Source: Nocardia ignorata NBRC 108230
GTDB lineage: Bacteria; Actinomycetota; Actinomycetes; Mycobacteriales; Mycobacteriaceae
DNA length: 64,000 nt
Reading direction: 5' to 3'
NCBI RefSeq assembly: GCF_001612905.1
Contig: NZ_BDBI01000011.1
Location: 1-64,000, forward strand
Made by a program: the position numbers and the translations under genes
Shown: one piece after another, positions 25,898 to 34,499 of the stretch
Layout: each line of letters begins with the position of its first letter
Numbering within the stretch: position 1 is the stretch's first letter
Notes under the pieces: model-generated
Databases searched by the model: none
What the model was told of the DNA's origin: nothing
What the model saw: the letters and a program-made list of their open reading frames with translations, nothing else

Positions 25898-27394
25898 TCA
25901 GCGGTCGAGCAAGGTGACGACCGATTTGGTCTCGAGGTATTCCTCGAGCGCGTCGGGACCGTTCTCTCTGCCCCACCCGGACTGCTTGAAGCCGCCGATC
26001 GGCATCTGAACACCGCCGGCGCGGTGGATGTTCACGCCGATGCGGCCACCTCGCAACCGGCGAGCGACGCGATGAGCCAGCGAGACATCGCGCGTCCACA
26101 CGCTGCCCGCCAGGCCGTATTCGGTGTCGTTGGCCGAGGCGATCGCGGCGTCGACATCGGTGAACGACATCGCCGCGATCACCGGACCGAAGATCTCCTC
26201 GCGGACGATCCGCATGTCCGCAGTCGCGTCGGCCATGACGGTCGGCGCGTAGTAGAAACCGCGCCCTGCCAGGCGCTTTCCGCCGCTGACCACGCGTGCG
26301 CCCGCTGCGCGGCCATCCTCGACGTACCCGGCGACCCGGTCGAGTTGACACTGGGAGACCAACGGGCCGAGCAGCGCGTCCGGATCGGTGCCGTAGCCGA
26401 CTTTCATACTCCGGCCCTGCTCCGCGACGCCCTCGACCAGCTCGTCGTAGACGTCGACGTGTGCGAACAACCGCGTGCCCGAAGTGCAGATCTGGCCCGA
26501 GTTCCAGAACACACCGATCGCGATACCAGCCGCGGCGGCGGCGATGTCGGCGTCGGGCAGCACGATCACCGGCGACTTGCCGCCCAATTCCAGCGACACC
26601 TTCTTCAGATTGCCCGTGGCCGCGGCGACGATCTTGCGACCCACCTCGGTGGAGCCGGTGAAGCTGATCTTGTCGACACCCACATGCTCGGCCAACGCCG
26701 CGCCCGTCGCCCCGAAACCGGTGACGACGTTGACGACACCCGCCGGAACGCCCGCCTCGAGCAGAACCCGGCCGAGGGCAAGCGCTGAGAGGGGTGCCTC
26801 CTCCGACGGCTTTAGCACACAGGTGCACCCCGCCGCCAGCGCGGGCGCCAGCTTCATCGACATGGCGATCAAGGGCGCGTTCCACGGCACGATCATCGCC
26901 ACGACGCCGACGGGTTCGCGGTACGTCGCGCCCTGCAGCCGACGTTCGGCGGTTCCGATCTCGACGGTGGTGCCCTGGATCTTGTCCGCCCACCCCGCGT
27001 AGTAACGGAACTGGTTGACCGCCTCGGCCACCATCAATCTGGCCTGGGAGACGGGCATTCCGACGTCGAGACTCTCCAGCCGCGCCATCTCCTCGGACTT
27101 CGCCTCGAGCAGGTCGGCCACCTTCCACAGCACCACACCGCGCTGGGCCGACGACATCCTCAGCCAGCGTTCCTCATCGAACGCACGCCGGGCCGCCGCG
27201 ACCGCGGCCTCGACATCAGCGGCCCCGGCCTCGGCGACCTTGCCGACGACTTCCTCGGTGCCCGGGTCGATCACGTCGAACGTCGAACCCGCCGACGCGG
27301 GCACCCACTCTCCATCGATGAGCAAGTGCCCGACGCCGCCGTCGGGCCCGAAGGCGGACCGCACCACTGCTTCCACTGCCACGATCGAGCTCAT
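25898..27394 (-). CDS. aldehyde dehydrogenase
   Basis: NAD(P)-dependent aldehyde dehydrogenase of 498 residues. Landmarks: LLIDGEWVPASAG, FRYYAGWADKI, VPWNAPLIAM, SFTGSTEVG, Glu in LELGGK, Cys in GQICTSGTRL, FKQSGWGREN. The ATG at 27394 has no recognisable Shine-Dalgarno. Instead it overlaps, as ATGA, the stop of a 14-codon leader frame that does have one, so translation is probably coupled to it. The gene is followed by a SnoaL-like gene and preceded by another aldehyde dehydrogenase gene in the same orientation. Confidence 0.92.
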   Translation of the reverse strand: MSSIVAVEAVVRSAFGPDGGVGHLLIDGEWVPASAGSTFDVIDPGTEEVVGKVAEAGAADVEAAVAAARRAFDEERWLRMSSAQRGVVLWKVADLLEAKSEEMARLESLDVGMPVSQARLMVAEAVNQFRYYAGWADKIQGTTVEIGTAERRLQGATYREPVGVVAMIVPWNAPLIAMSMKLAPALAAGCTCVLKPSEEAPLSALALGRVLLEAGVPAGVVNVVTGFGATGAALAEHVGVDKISFTGSTEVGRKIVAAATGNLKKVSLELGGKSPVIVLPDADIAAAAAGIAIGVFWNSGQICTSGTRLFAHVDVYDELVEGVAEQGRSMKVGYGTDPDALLGPLVSQCQLDRVAGYVEDGRAAGARVVSGGKRLAGRGFYYAPTVMADATADMRIVREEIFGPVIAAMSFTDVDAAIASANDTEYGLAGSVWTRDVSLAHRVARRLRGGRIGVNIHRAGGVQMPIGGFKQSGWGRENGPDALEEYLETKSVVTLLDR

Positions 27395-27435
27395 GCGTGA
27401 TCGTGGATGTAGTAGGTGAACTGGTCTTCGATCAT
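27391..27435 (-). CDS. 14-residue leader peptide coupled to aldehyde dehydrogenase
   Basis: Short frame MIEDQFTYYIHDHA starts with ATG at 27435 behind GACGGAGACAACCTC (GGAG spacing 8). It stops with a TGA that overlaps the aldehyde dehydrogenase ATG (ATGA). The downstream gene lacks its own ribosome-binding site, which supports a translational-coupling role. The peptide is rich in aromatic and acidic residues and has two histidines. No family is recognised. It lies in the 114-bp gap between two aldehyde dehydrogenase genes. Confidence 0.4.
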   Translation of the reverse strand: MIEDQFTYYIHDHA

Positions 27436-27508
27436 GAGGTTGTCTCCGTCGGATCTTTCGGATACGAGCCCGACTTTCGGGTTCGCGCGGGGCTTTCGAA
27501 ACTCCTGG

Positions 27509-29062
27509 CTACTCGGCCGAGGGCGGGGTGCCGAGGACGAGGCCGTAGGCACGACGGCTGACATCTCCGGACAAGTCGATGGTGATGCTCTTGTCCTGGG
27601 TGAACTCGTCGAGCGCGTCCGGGCCGAGCTCGCGACCTGTGCCGGACTGTTTGTATCCGCCGAAGGGCAGGTACTGGGAGATGTTGTGGTAGTCATTGAT
27701 CCACACCGAACCGGCCTCGATCCGGCGGGCCACGTCGAGCGCGCGCTGGTTGTCACGGCTCCACACGGCGGCGGCCAAACCGTACTCGGTGTCATTGGCG
27801 ATCTTGACCGCCTCGTCCTCCGACTCGTACTTCAGCACCGCCAGCACGGGGCCGAAGATCTCTTCGCGCGCGATGGTCATGTCGTTGGTGACACCGGTGA
27901 ACACGGTCGGTTCCACCCAGTGGCCCTTGTCGAAGCCCGCACCGGTCGGCACACCACCACCGGCGACGACTGTGGCGCCCTCGGCCTTGCCCTTCTCGAT
28001 ATAGGCAAGAATCCGCTCGTGCTGGGTTTTGCCCATCACCGCGCCGATGTCGGTGGCCGGATCGAGCGGGTTGCCGACCGTCAGGGTCTTCAACCGCTCT
28101 ACCAGCCGGGCCACGAACTCGTCGTGGATCGAGGCGGGCAGCAGCAGCCGAGTGCCGGAATCACAGGCCTGCCCCGCGTGCAGCAAGAAGGCATAGATCG
28201 AACCATCGACTGCTGCGGTCAGATCGGCATCGTCGAGCACGATGTTCGGGCCCTTACCACCCAGTTCGAGCAGGACGCGCTTGATAGTGCCCGAAGCGTC
28301 TGCCATGACCTGGCGGCCGGTCGCGGTGGAGCCGGTGAACGACACGAGCCGCACATCGGGGTGCTTGACCAGGTGTCCACCTACGGTAGGGCCGTCACCG
28401 ACGACGATATTGAGCGCGCCGTCGGGAAGCCCGGCTTCCTGGAGGAGCTGTGCCAGCTCGAGGGCGAAGATCGGGGTCTTCTCGTCGGTCTTGAGGACCA
28501 CCGTGTTCCCCGCGACCAGGGCTGGGATCGACTTCCACACCGCGATGGTGGCCGGGAAGTTCCACGGGACGATGCCCGCGCACACGCCGACCGGTTCCTT
28601 GCGAATGAAGCTTGCCGAGAGCACCTGGCCGGTGACCGGCCCCGAGCGCTCCCACTCATAGGTGCGGGCCAGCTCCGCGTAATGCCCGAGGTGCATCAAC
28701 GGGAAACCCACACCGATAGCGCCTGCCAGCCGCAGCGGCATACCGGTCTCCTTGGCGCTGAGCACCGTCAGTTCGTCCATCTTGCCGCTCAGCGCGGCGA
28801 TCACCCGGTCGATCACGGCGGCCCGTTCGGCGGGCGGGGTGTTGCGCCAGACACCCGACTCGTGGACGCGCTTCGCGGCGGCGACCGCTGCGTCGACATG
28901 GCTGGTGTCGGCCTGCGCGACGGTGACCAGGACCTCTTCGGTGGCCGGGTCGATCACCGGGATGGCAGTCTCGGTATCGACCCACGCACCATCGATGAAC
29001 AACCGGTAGTGCGGGACACCGTCACGGTCGACGGCTGCGGTTTCGGGGAGGGCGGCAGTCAT
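27509..29062 (-). CDS. aldehyde dehydrogenase
   Basis: NAD(P)-dependent aldehyde dehydrogenase of 517 residues, slightly long because of an N-terminal extension. Landmarks: YRLFIDGAWVDTETAI, IVPWNFPATIAVWK, SFTGSTATG, Glu in LELGGKGPN, Cys in GQACDSGTRL, FGGYKQSGTGRELG. ATG at 29062 follows AAAGGTGATAA. It is the first gene of a leftward unit and diverges from the CoA-transferase at 29437. A 26-bp perfect TGTCCA palindrome (29192-29217) sits 130 bp upstream. This places it in the candidate PucR regulon. Confidence 0.93.
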   Translation of the reverse strand: MTAALPETAAVDRDGVPHYRLFIDGAWVDTETAIPVIDPATEEVLVTVAQADTSHVDAAVAAAKRVHESGVWRNTPPAERAAVIDRVIAALSGKMDELTVLSAKETGMPLRLAGAIGVGFPLMHLGHYAELARTYEWERSGPVTGQVLSASFIRKEPVGVCAGIVPWNFPATIAVWKSIPALVAGNTVVLKTDEKTPIFALELAQLLQEAGLPDGALNIVVGDGPTVGGHLVKHPDVRLVSFTGSTATGRQVMADASGTIKRVLLELGGKGPNIVLDDADLTAAVDGSIYAFLLHAGQACDSGTRLLLPASIHDEFVARLVERLKTLTVGNPLDPATDIGAVMGKTQHERILAYIEKGKAEGATVVAGGGVPTGAGFDKGHWVEPTVFTGVTNDMTIAREEIFGPVLAVLKYESEDEAVKIANDTEYGLAAAVWSRDNQRALDVARRIEAGSVWINDYHNISQYLPFGGYKQSGTGRELGPDALDEFTQDKSITIDLSGDVSRRAYGLVLGTPPSAE

Positions 29063-29191
29063 TTATCACCTTTAGTTGCGAGTTGCGGGCAATTCCGCCG
29101 GACGGAAGGCATGAACGGGCCGGTCGGTCGCTACCCGAAGGTGGCCGATCTCCGGTGGCCCGGATTCGAAGGTAGAGAAATCCAGATCACA

Positions 29192-29217
29192 CGAGTGTCC
29201 AAATTCTTGGACACTCG
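29192..29217. promoter_or_regulatory. CGAGTGTCCAA-N4-TTGGACACTCG inverted repeat (putative PucR-family operator)
   Basis: The longest copy of the TGTCCA palindrome: 11-bp perfect arms around ATTC. It lies in the 374-bp divergent region (29063-29436) between an aldehyde dehydrogenase and a CaiB-family gene. The rest of this interval shows no gene or further repeat that I can support. Confidence 0.65.
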
Positions 29218-29436
29218 ATGCGCGCGAGATGCGGTCCTCGCTGCTGGCACAGCAGTCGTCGACCGTGATTCGACCATCACGAATTCCCACTTCGGAACAT
29301 GTCACTGGGTTCGAGCAGTTCAGCGACCTACGATGAGGACAGCCGGTGACCAGGCCTCGGGTTCTCCCGGCACGATTCACGATCGCTGCCGGTGTGCCGC
29401 CCCGGCCGTGTTCCCCCATCACGAGAAGAGACGAAC

Positions 29437-30645
29437 ATGACCGGACCGCTCGACGGCGTGCGCATCCTCGACCTCACCTCGAACTTCATGGGCCCGTTCG
29501 CGACCTTGTTGCTGGCCGACATGGGCGCCGATGTCGTGAAGATCGAGTCGACCGCCGGCGACACCACCCGTGGTGTCGGTCCACGCCGCAATCCCGGGAT
29601 GGGCGCGATCTTCTTGCACCTCAATCGCAACAAGCGCAGCCTGGTGCTCGATCTCAAGTCCGCCGACGGCAACGCCGCACTCCAGCGTATGTCGGCCTCG
29701 GCGGATGTGCTGCTCTACAGTCTGCGGCCGAAGTCGATGGCACGCCTCGGCTTGGCCTACGAGCAGGTCCGTGAACGCAATCCACGCCTGATTTACTGCG
29801 GCGCTTTCGGTTTCGGGCAGAACGGCCCCTACGCCGACCGGCCCGCCTACGACGACCTGATCCAGGCCGCCGTCGGCATGCCGGTCCTGCAGAGCCGCAA
29901 AACCGGTGAGCCGACCTATATCGCCACCGCGATCGCCGACCGCGTCGTCGGCATGGCCGCGGCCAACGCCATCACCACCGCCCTCTACCGCCGCGAACGC
30001 ACGGGACGCGGCCAGGAGGTGCAGGTCCCCATGTTCGAGACATTCGCACAGTTCGCCATGGGTGACCACCTCTACGGTCACACCTTCATCCCGTCGATCG
30101 GCACCTCCGGTTACGCCCGGATGATGAACGCCGACCGCCGCCCGTACCGCACCCGCGACGGCTACCTCGGCGTCAACGTCTACAACGACAAGCACTGGCA
30201 CCGGTTCTTCGCCCTGGCCGGCAGGCCCGAGATGGCCCAGGATCCCCGTTTCGCCGATATCGGTGGCCGCACCGAGAACATCGGGCTGCTCTACCGTTTC
30301 CTCGCCGAAGTACTCGAAACCAAGACGACGGCCGAGTGGGTGCAGATCCTGGCCGAAGCCGACATCCCCGCCATCGAGATGAATACTCCTGAAATGCTTC
30401 TCGACGATCCGCACATGAAGGACGTCGGGTTCTTCATCGAGGAGGAACACCCGACCGAAGGCCTGCTGCGGTCGCTGGGTATCCCGCAACAGTGGAGCGA
30501 AGACGCCCCTGAATTGCGTTACCCCGCACCGAGGCTCGGCGAACATTCGGTACAGGTCCTCAGCGAGTACGGGTTCGGGGAAGACGAGATCGAGCATTTG
30601 GTGTCGACCGGTGCGGCATACACGCCGGAGACCCTGCAGACCTGA
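29437..30645 (+). CDS. CaiB/BaiF (family III) CoA-transferase
   Basis: A 402-residue CoA-transferase with the start at ATG 29437 (MTGPLDGVRILDLTSNFMG) behind an AGAAGAGA tract. It contains GADVVKIEST, NRNKRSLVLDLKS, the predicted nucleophile Asp in AIADRVVGMAA, and YRRERTGRGQ. It is monocistronic on the plus strand, divergent from the aldehyde dehydrogenase at 29062 and convergent with the FAD monooxygenase. It shares the TGTCCA operator region, so it likely activates the acid produced by the adjacent aldehyde dehydrogenases. That link is inference. Confidence 0.92.
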   Translation: MTGPLDGVRILDLTSNFMGPFATLLLADMGADVVKIESTAGDTTRGVGPRRNPGMGAIFLHLNRNKRSLVLDLKSADGNAALQRMSASADVLLYSLRPKSMARLGLAYEQVRERNPRLIYCGAFGFGQNGPYADRPAYDDLIQAAVGMPVLQSRKTGEPTYIATAIADRVVGMAAANAITTALYRRERTGRGQEVQVPMFETFAQFAMGDHLYGHTFIPSIGTSGYARMMNADRRPYRTRDGYLGVNVYNDKHWHRFFALAGRPEMAQDPRFADIGGRTENIGLLYRFLAEVLETKTTAEWVQILAEADIPAIEMNTPEMLLDDPHMKDVGFFIEEEHPTEGLLRSLGIPQQWSEDAPELRYPAPRLGEHSVQVLSEYGFGEDEIEHLVSTGAAYTPETLQT

Positions 30646-30653
30646 CCGAATGA

Positions 30654-30677
30654 GCTGTCGACCTGATCGACGACAGC
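30654..30677. terminator. weak hairpin between convergent genes
   Basis: GCTGTCG and CGACAGC arms (7 bp) around a 10-nt loop, between CaiB (stop 30645) and the FAD monooxygenase (stop 30690). It is short and has no T-tract. Confidence 0.4.
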
Positions 30678-30689
30678 GTCGAGCGAGTT

Positions 30690-31787
30690 TCAGACGCCCG
30701 CGAAAGATCGACTGAACGACTGTCCCGCCGACACCCGGTTGCGCATTTCCACCAACCGGGCGGATTCGTAGCGCGCCAGGCCTTCTTCGACCTCGACGCC
30801 GTCGAGCGCCTCGGCCAGCGCCGCCGCGTCCGCTACCGCCTCTTCGAATCCCGCACCGGTCATGGGTGTTTGGGCGTGCGCGGCGTCACCGAGCACACCG
30901 ATGCGGCCGTTGACCACCCGCTGCGGCAAATACTCGGTGATCGGCGTGGCCACCACCTCCCTCGCCTGGAACGCTTCGATAACCCCCGTACGCCACGGTT
31001 CGGACCACCGCTGCTCGGCGGTGCGCATCATCTCCTCGTACACCTCCGCAGGAATCGCGTCCACGCGCGGCGTGTGTTTGACCTCCGTGCCCTCGATCGC
31101 ACCGATCCGCTGGAACAGCGAGGTGTGGTGCGGGTCGAACCAGCCCCACCCGTAGCGGGTGACGCCCCCGTCACGGTCGATCAGTGGATACACGGCGAGC
31201 ATGTCGTCCTCGCCGGAGAAGAAGTCGGGGCCGCCTGCCCGGTCGAGATAGGACTCGGGCAGTTCCGATTGGCCGAGCCACACGACGTAGCCCGCGTAGT
31301 CGGCGACGGGGCGCGCCCGATCCACCCAGCGGCGCACCACGCTGCGATACCCGTCCGCCCCGAGAAGGACATCGCCGGTCCACGTGGAGCCGTCCGCTTC
31401 CCTGGCCCAGGCGGTGATGTCGTCCTGTCCGACCTCGACGATGTGCACGTTCTCGACCACCGTGACGAGCGGTTCCGCATCGGCCGCGGCACGTAGCGCC
31501 GAGTAGACGTCCCACCAGGAATGCGGGTACACGCCCTGGCGCATCGAGGCGGGACCGAGCGCCGTGCCGACGATCTCGCGCGCTTGCCGACCGAGCGCCC
31601 GGCGCAGACCGGCACCCGATACCAGAATCGCCACACCACGTTGGGTGCGCCCGGATGTCCGCTCGAGCACGGTCACCGCTGTACCGCGAGCCGCCAACGC
31701 GAGCGCCGTTGTCAACCCACCCAGTGAGCCACCGACGATCAATGCCGCCGCGTGCCGCGACGTCTGCCCGGAACTGTTCGTAGAAAT
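30690..31787 (-). CDS. FAD-dependent aromatic-type monooxygenase (PHBH fold), apparent ATT start
   Basis: Class A flavoprotein hydroxylase-like protein. The dinucleotide motif AALIVGGSLGGLTTAL is at the N-terminus. DGYRSVVRRWVD (the DG motif) and VLGDAAHAQTPMTGAGFEEA (the GD motif) follow, with usual spacing. No ATG or GTG exists between the in-frame TGA and the FAD motif. A TTG at 31742 would delete the first beta strand. ATT at 31787 lies 5-7 bp behind GAGGAG and gives STNSSGQTSRHAAALIVGG, 365 residues. I therefore annotate an ATT start, which is rare. It is transcribed leftward 195 bp after the RibBA gene; no separate promoter motif is evident in that gap. It probably uses NAD(P)H to hydroxylate a pathway intermediate. 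Confidence 0.85.
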   Translation of the reverse strand: MSTNSSGQTSRHAAALIVGGSLGGLTTALALAARGTAVTVLERTSGRTQRGVAILVSGAGLRRALGRQAREIVGTALGPASMRQGVYPHSWWDVYSALRAAADAEPLVTVVENVHIVEVGQDDITAWAREADGSTWTGDVLLGADGYRSVVRRWVDRARPVADYAGYVVWLGQSELPESYLDRAGGPDFFSGEDDMLAVYPLIDRDGGVTRYGWGWFDPHHTSLFQRIGAIEGTEVKHTPRVDAIPAEVYEEMMRTAEQRWSEPWRTGVIEAFQAREVVATPITEYLPQRVVNGRIGVLGDAAHAQTPMTGAGFEEAVADAAALAEALDGVEVEEGLARYESARLVEMRNRVSAGQSFSRSFAGV

Positions 31788-31982
31788 GACGGTCTCCTCG
31801 ATTCACGCCGCGCGACCCTTCCCCGCGATGCGGTAGGTGCGATCGGCCCACAGCACTCGGCCGTGCTGCTGTCCGACTCGATGGTGACACCCGCCGATCA
31901 CCCGTTGCAGGGGAGGAATTGCTCCTAGGAAGACCGCGAACCCGGTGACCACCCGTAGCGCGTCGACGGTTGAGCCCCTGGC

Positions 31983-33275
31983 TCAGGAGTACTCGAGAAT
32001 TCCCGTGACCGAGGCGGAATCCTCCGCAGGCAGTCTGTCCCCGTTGTCGACCTGTACCGCCAGATCCGGCAACGCATGACCCATCCGCTCCCGTTTTGTG
32101 AGCAGATACGCCGCGCAGTGAGGGTCGGCCTCCACAGTGAGCGGCAACAGCCCAGATATCCGAATCCCGTTGTCCGCCAGGGCCATCGCCTTATCGGGGT
32201 TGTTCGTCATCAGCCGCACCGCGGTGACGTCCAACTCGCGCAGCATCTGGGCCGCGGCACTGTAGTCCCGGGCATCGACAGGCAGACCGAGCGCGATGTT
32301 CGCGTCGACGGTATCGGCGCCTCCATCCTGGAGCCGATAGGCCCGTAGCTTGTCCGCCAGCCCGATGCCTCGCCCTTCGTGTCCGCGCAGGTAGATCACG
32401 ACGCCGCGCCCGCGCGCGGCGATGCGGTCCATCGCCTCGCTCAGTTGCGCACCGCAGTCGCAACGGCGGGAACCGAAGACGTCGCCGGTGAGGCATTCCG
32501 AGTGCACACGGGTGAGGACGGGCTCCGGTCCGGACACGTCGCCGAGGACGAGGGCGATGTGCTCGACCCCGTCCTCGACGGATCGATAGCCCACCGCGGT
32601 GAAGTCACCGGACCGGGTCGGTAGCCGGGTGTCGGCGACACGTTCCACGAGACGTTCGTGCCTGCGGCGGTAGCGCACCAGGCTCTCGATGGAGATCATC
32701 GCCAGCCCGTGTTCGTCGGCGAAGGAACACAAGCTCGGGCCGCGCTTCATGGTGCCGTCGTCCTCGACCAGCTCGACCAACACGCCGACCGGTGGGAGGC
32801 CCGCCAGTCGGGCCAGGTCAACCGCAGCCTCGGTGTGTCCGCGCCGGACGAGCACCCCACCCTCGCGGCACCGCAGCGGAAAGACGTGACCGGGCCGATT
32901 AAGGTCCGCCGCGGCCGACGACGGCTCGGCCAGGACCTGCGCGGTGCGGGCCCGGTCGGCGGCCGAGATTCCGGTGGTGACACCGCAACTCGCGTCCACC
33001 GACACCGTGTAGGCGGTGCGCAACGGGTCCTGGTTGTGTGGCGTCATCAACCCGACGTCGAGGCGGTCGAGCCACTCCCCCGCCATCGGCACACAGATCA
33101 CTCCGCTGGAGTGCCGGATGGTGAACGCCATCAGCTCGGGGGTCGCCTTCGCCGCGGCGAAGATGATGTCACCCTCGTTCTCCCGGTCCTCGTCGTCGAC
33201 GACGACCACGGGTTTGCCTGCGGCGATATCGGCGATCGCCCGCTCCACCTCGTCCCACTGGACTCTGCTGTTCAT
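31983..33275 (-). CDS. ribBA: bifunctional DHBP synthase / GTP cyclohydrolase II
   Basis: Catalyses both entry steps of riboflavin synthesis: 3,4-dihydroxy-2-butanone-4-phosphate from ribulose 5-phosphate, and the opening of GTP. It has 430 residues with the start at ATG 33275 (AGGAG 8 bp upstream). Domain 1 (about 5-205) has [12 protein letters not shown] and [12 protein letters not shown]. Domain 2 (about 215-420) has the zinc cysteines in [19 protein letters not shown] and [11 protein letters not shown]. It lies 39 bp after the thiolase in a catabolic operon rich in flavoenzymes and not beside ribC/ribH/ribD. It is therefore likely a second, pathway-dedicated copy that boosts FMN/FAD supply. 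No FMN riboswitch fits in the 39-bp gap upstream. Confidence 0.93.
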   Translation of the reverse strand: MNSRVQWDEVERAIADIAAGKPVVVVDDEDRENEGDIIFAAAKATPELMAFTIRHSSGVICVPMAGEWLDRLDVGLMTPHNQDPLRTAYTVSVDASCGVTTGISAADRARTAQVLAEPSSAAADLNRPGHVFPLRCREGGVLVRRGHTEAAVDLARLAGLPPVGVLVELVEDDGTMKRGPSLCSFADEHGLAMISIESLVRYRRRHERLVERVADTRLPTRSGDFTAVGYRSVEDGVEHIALVLGDVSGPEPVLTRVHSECLTGDVFGSRRCDCGAQLSEAMDRIAARGRGVVIYLRGHEGRGIGLADKLRAYRLQDGGADTVDANIALGLPVDARDYSAAAQMLRELDVTAVRLMTNNPDKAMALADNGIRISGLLPLTVEADPHCAAYLLTKRERMGHALPDLAVQVDNGDRLPAEDSASVTGILEYS

Positions 33276-33314
33276 CGCCATTCTCCTGACTGCCCGGTCA
33301 CGGCCGAGCACACG

Positions 33315-34499
33315 TCAATCTCGTTGCAGTACCAGCGCATTGGCCATGCCACCGGCCTCACACACGGTTTGCAGGCCGTACCGCCCGCCGTTGTCCTCCA
33401 TGGCGTGCAGCATCGTGGTGAGCAGCCTGCACCCGGTGGCGCCGAGTGGATGACCCAGCGCGATCGCGCCGCCGCGCGGGTTCAGCCGATCGAGATCGGC
33501 GCCGAGTTCGTCGGCCCAGGCCAGCGGGACCGACGCGAACGCCTCGTTGACCTCGACATGGTCCATGTCGTCGAGCCCGAGCCCGGTGCGCGCGAGCAGT
33601 GTCCTGGTGGCCGCGATGGGTGCGGTCAACATCAACAGTGGGTCGTCACCGCAGGCGTGGAACCCGTGGAACCGGGCGCGAGGCTGCCACCGCATCCGCC
33701 GGGCGGCGCGTTCGCTCGCGATCAGCACCGCACTCGCGCCGTCGGTCAGCTGCGACGAGCTCGCCGCCGTGACCCGCCAGTCGAGCTCGGGGAACCGCGC
33801 GGCGAGTTCGTCGGTGCGAAACACCGGGGCCAACGCGCCGATCTTGTCGGCGGTGGTCCCGGGCCGGATCGTTTCGTCACGATCAACCACCGTCCCGGTA
33901 CCGGGCACGGTAATCGGCACGATCTCCCGCTCGAACGCACCCGCCGAATCCGCGGTGTGCGCCAGTTCGTGTGAGCGCGCGGCGAATTCGTCGAGCCGCT
34001 CTCGTCTGATTCCCCAGCGCTGCGCGACGAGTTCGGCCGCGACGCCCTGGGATACGAGGCCGGGCGCGTACCGCTCGGTCACCGACGATCCGTAGATGTC
34101 GGCGCCCTGCCGGTTCGAGCCGATCGGCACCCGGCTCATCGATTCGACACCGGCCGCGATCACGATGTCGTAGGAACCCGCCATCACGCCCTGAGCGGCG
34201 AACTGAAGCGCCTGCTGCCCCGACCCGCATTTGCGTTCGATCGTCACCGAAGGCACGTGTTCGGGCAGACCCGCGGCCAGCCACGCCATCCGGCCGATGT
34301 TGCCGGACTGCTCAGCCGACTGCGTCACACAGCCGACCAGCAGGTCCTCCACCTCGCCCGGATCGACGGCGGTTCGCTCGATCAACGCCGAAATCACCTG
34401 GGCGAGCAGCTCGACAGGATGTACGTCCGCCAGCGCGCCACCGGCGCGGGCGCGCCCCATGGGGGAGCGCACCGCGTCGATCACGAAGGCCGGGCTCAC
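33315..34499 (-). CDS. acetyl-CoA C-acyltransferase (thiolase)
   Basis: Thiolase of 394 residues. The acylated Cys is in ERKCGSGQQAL, followed by NEAF, the His in ALGHPLGATG and the second Cys in VCEAGGMANA. GTG at 34499 overlaps the stop of the upstream aldehyde dehydrogenase as GTGA (a GTG at 34502 is also possible). It is part of the long leftward operon from the Rut-like monooxygenases to RibBA. It would cleave a 3-ketoacyl-CoA formed after the oxidative steps, perhaps with the crotonase at 43128. Confidence 0.92.
   Translation of the reverse strand: MSPAFVIDAVRSPMGRARAGGALADVHPVELLAQVISALIERTAVDPGEVEDLLVGCVTQSAEQSGNIGRMAWLAAGLPEHVPSVTIERKCGSGQQALQFAAQGVMAGSYDIVIAAGVESMSRVPIGSNRQGADIYGSSVTERYAPGLVSQGVAAELVAQRWGIRRERLDEFAARSHELAHTADSAGAFEREIVPITVPGTGTVVDRDETIRPGTTADKIGALAPVFRTDELAARFPELDWRVTAASSSQLTDGASAVLIASERAARRMRWQPRARFHGFHACGDDPLLMLTAPIAATRTLLARTGLGLDDMDHVEVNEAFASVPLAWADELGADLDRLNPRGGAIALGHPLGATGCRLLTTMLHAMEDNGGRYGLQTVCEAGGMANALVLQRD

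Noticed and set aside
33276..33314. FMN riboswitch upstream of ribBA
   Set aside because: Only 39 bp separate the thiolase stop and the ribBA start; an RFN element needs more than 100 nt and none of its conserved blocks is visible.
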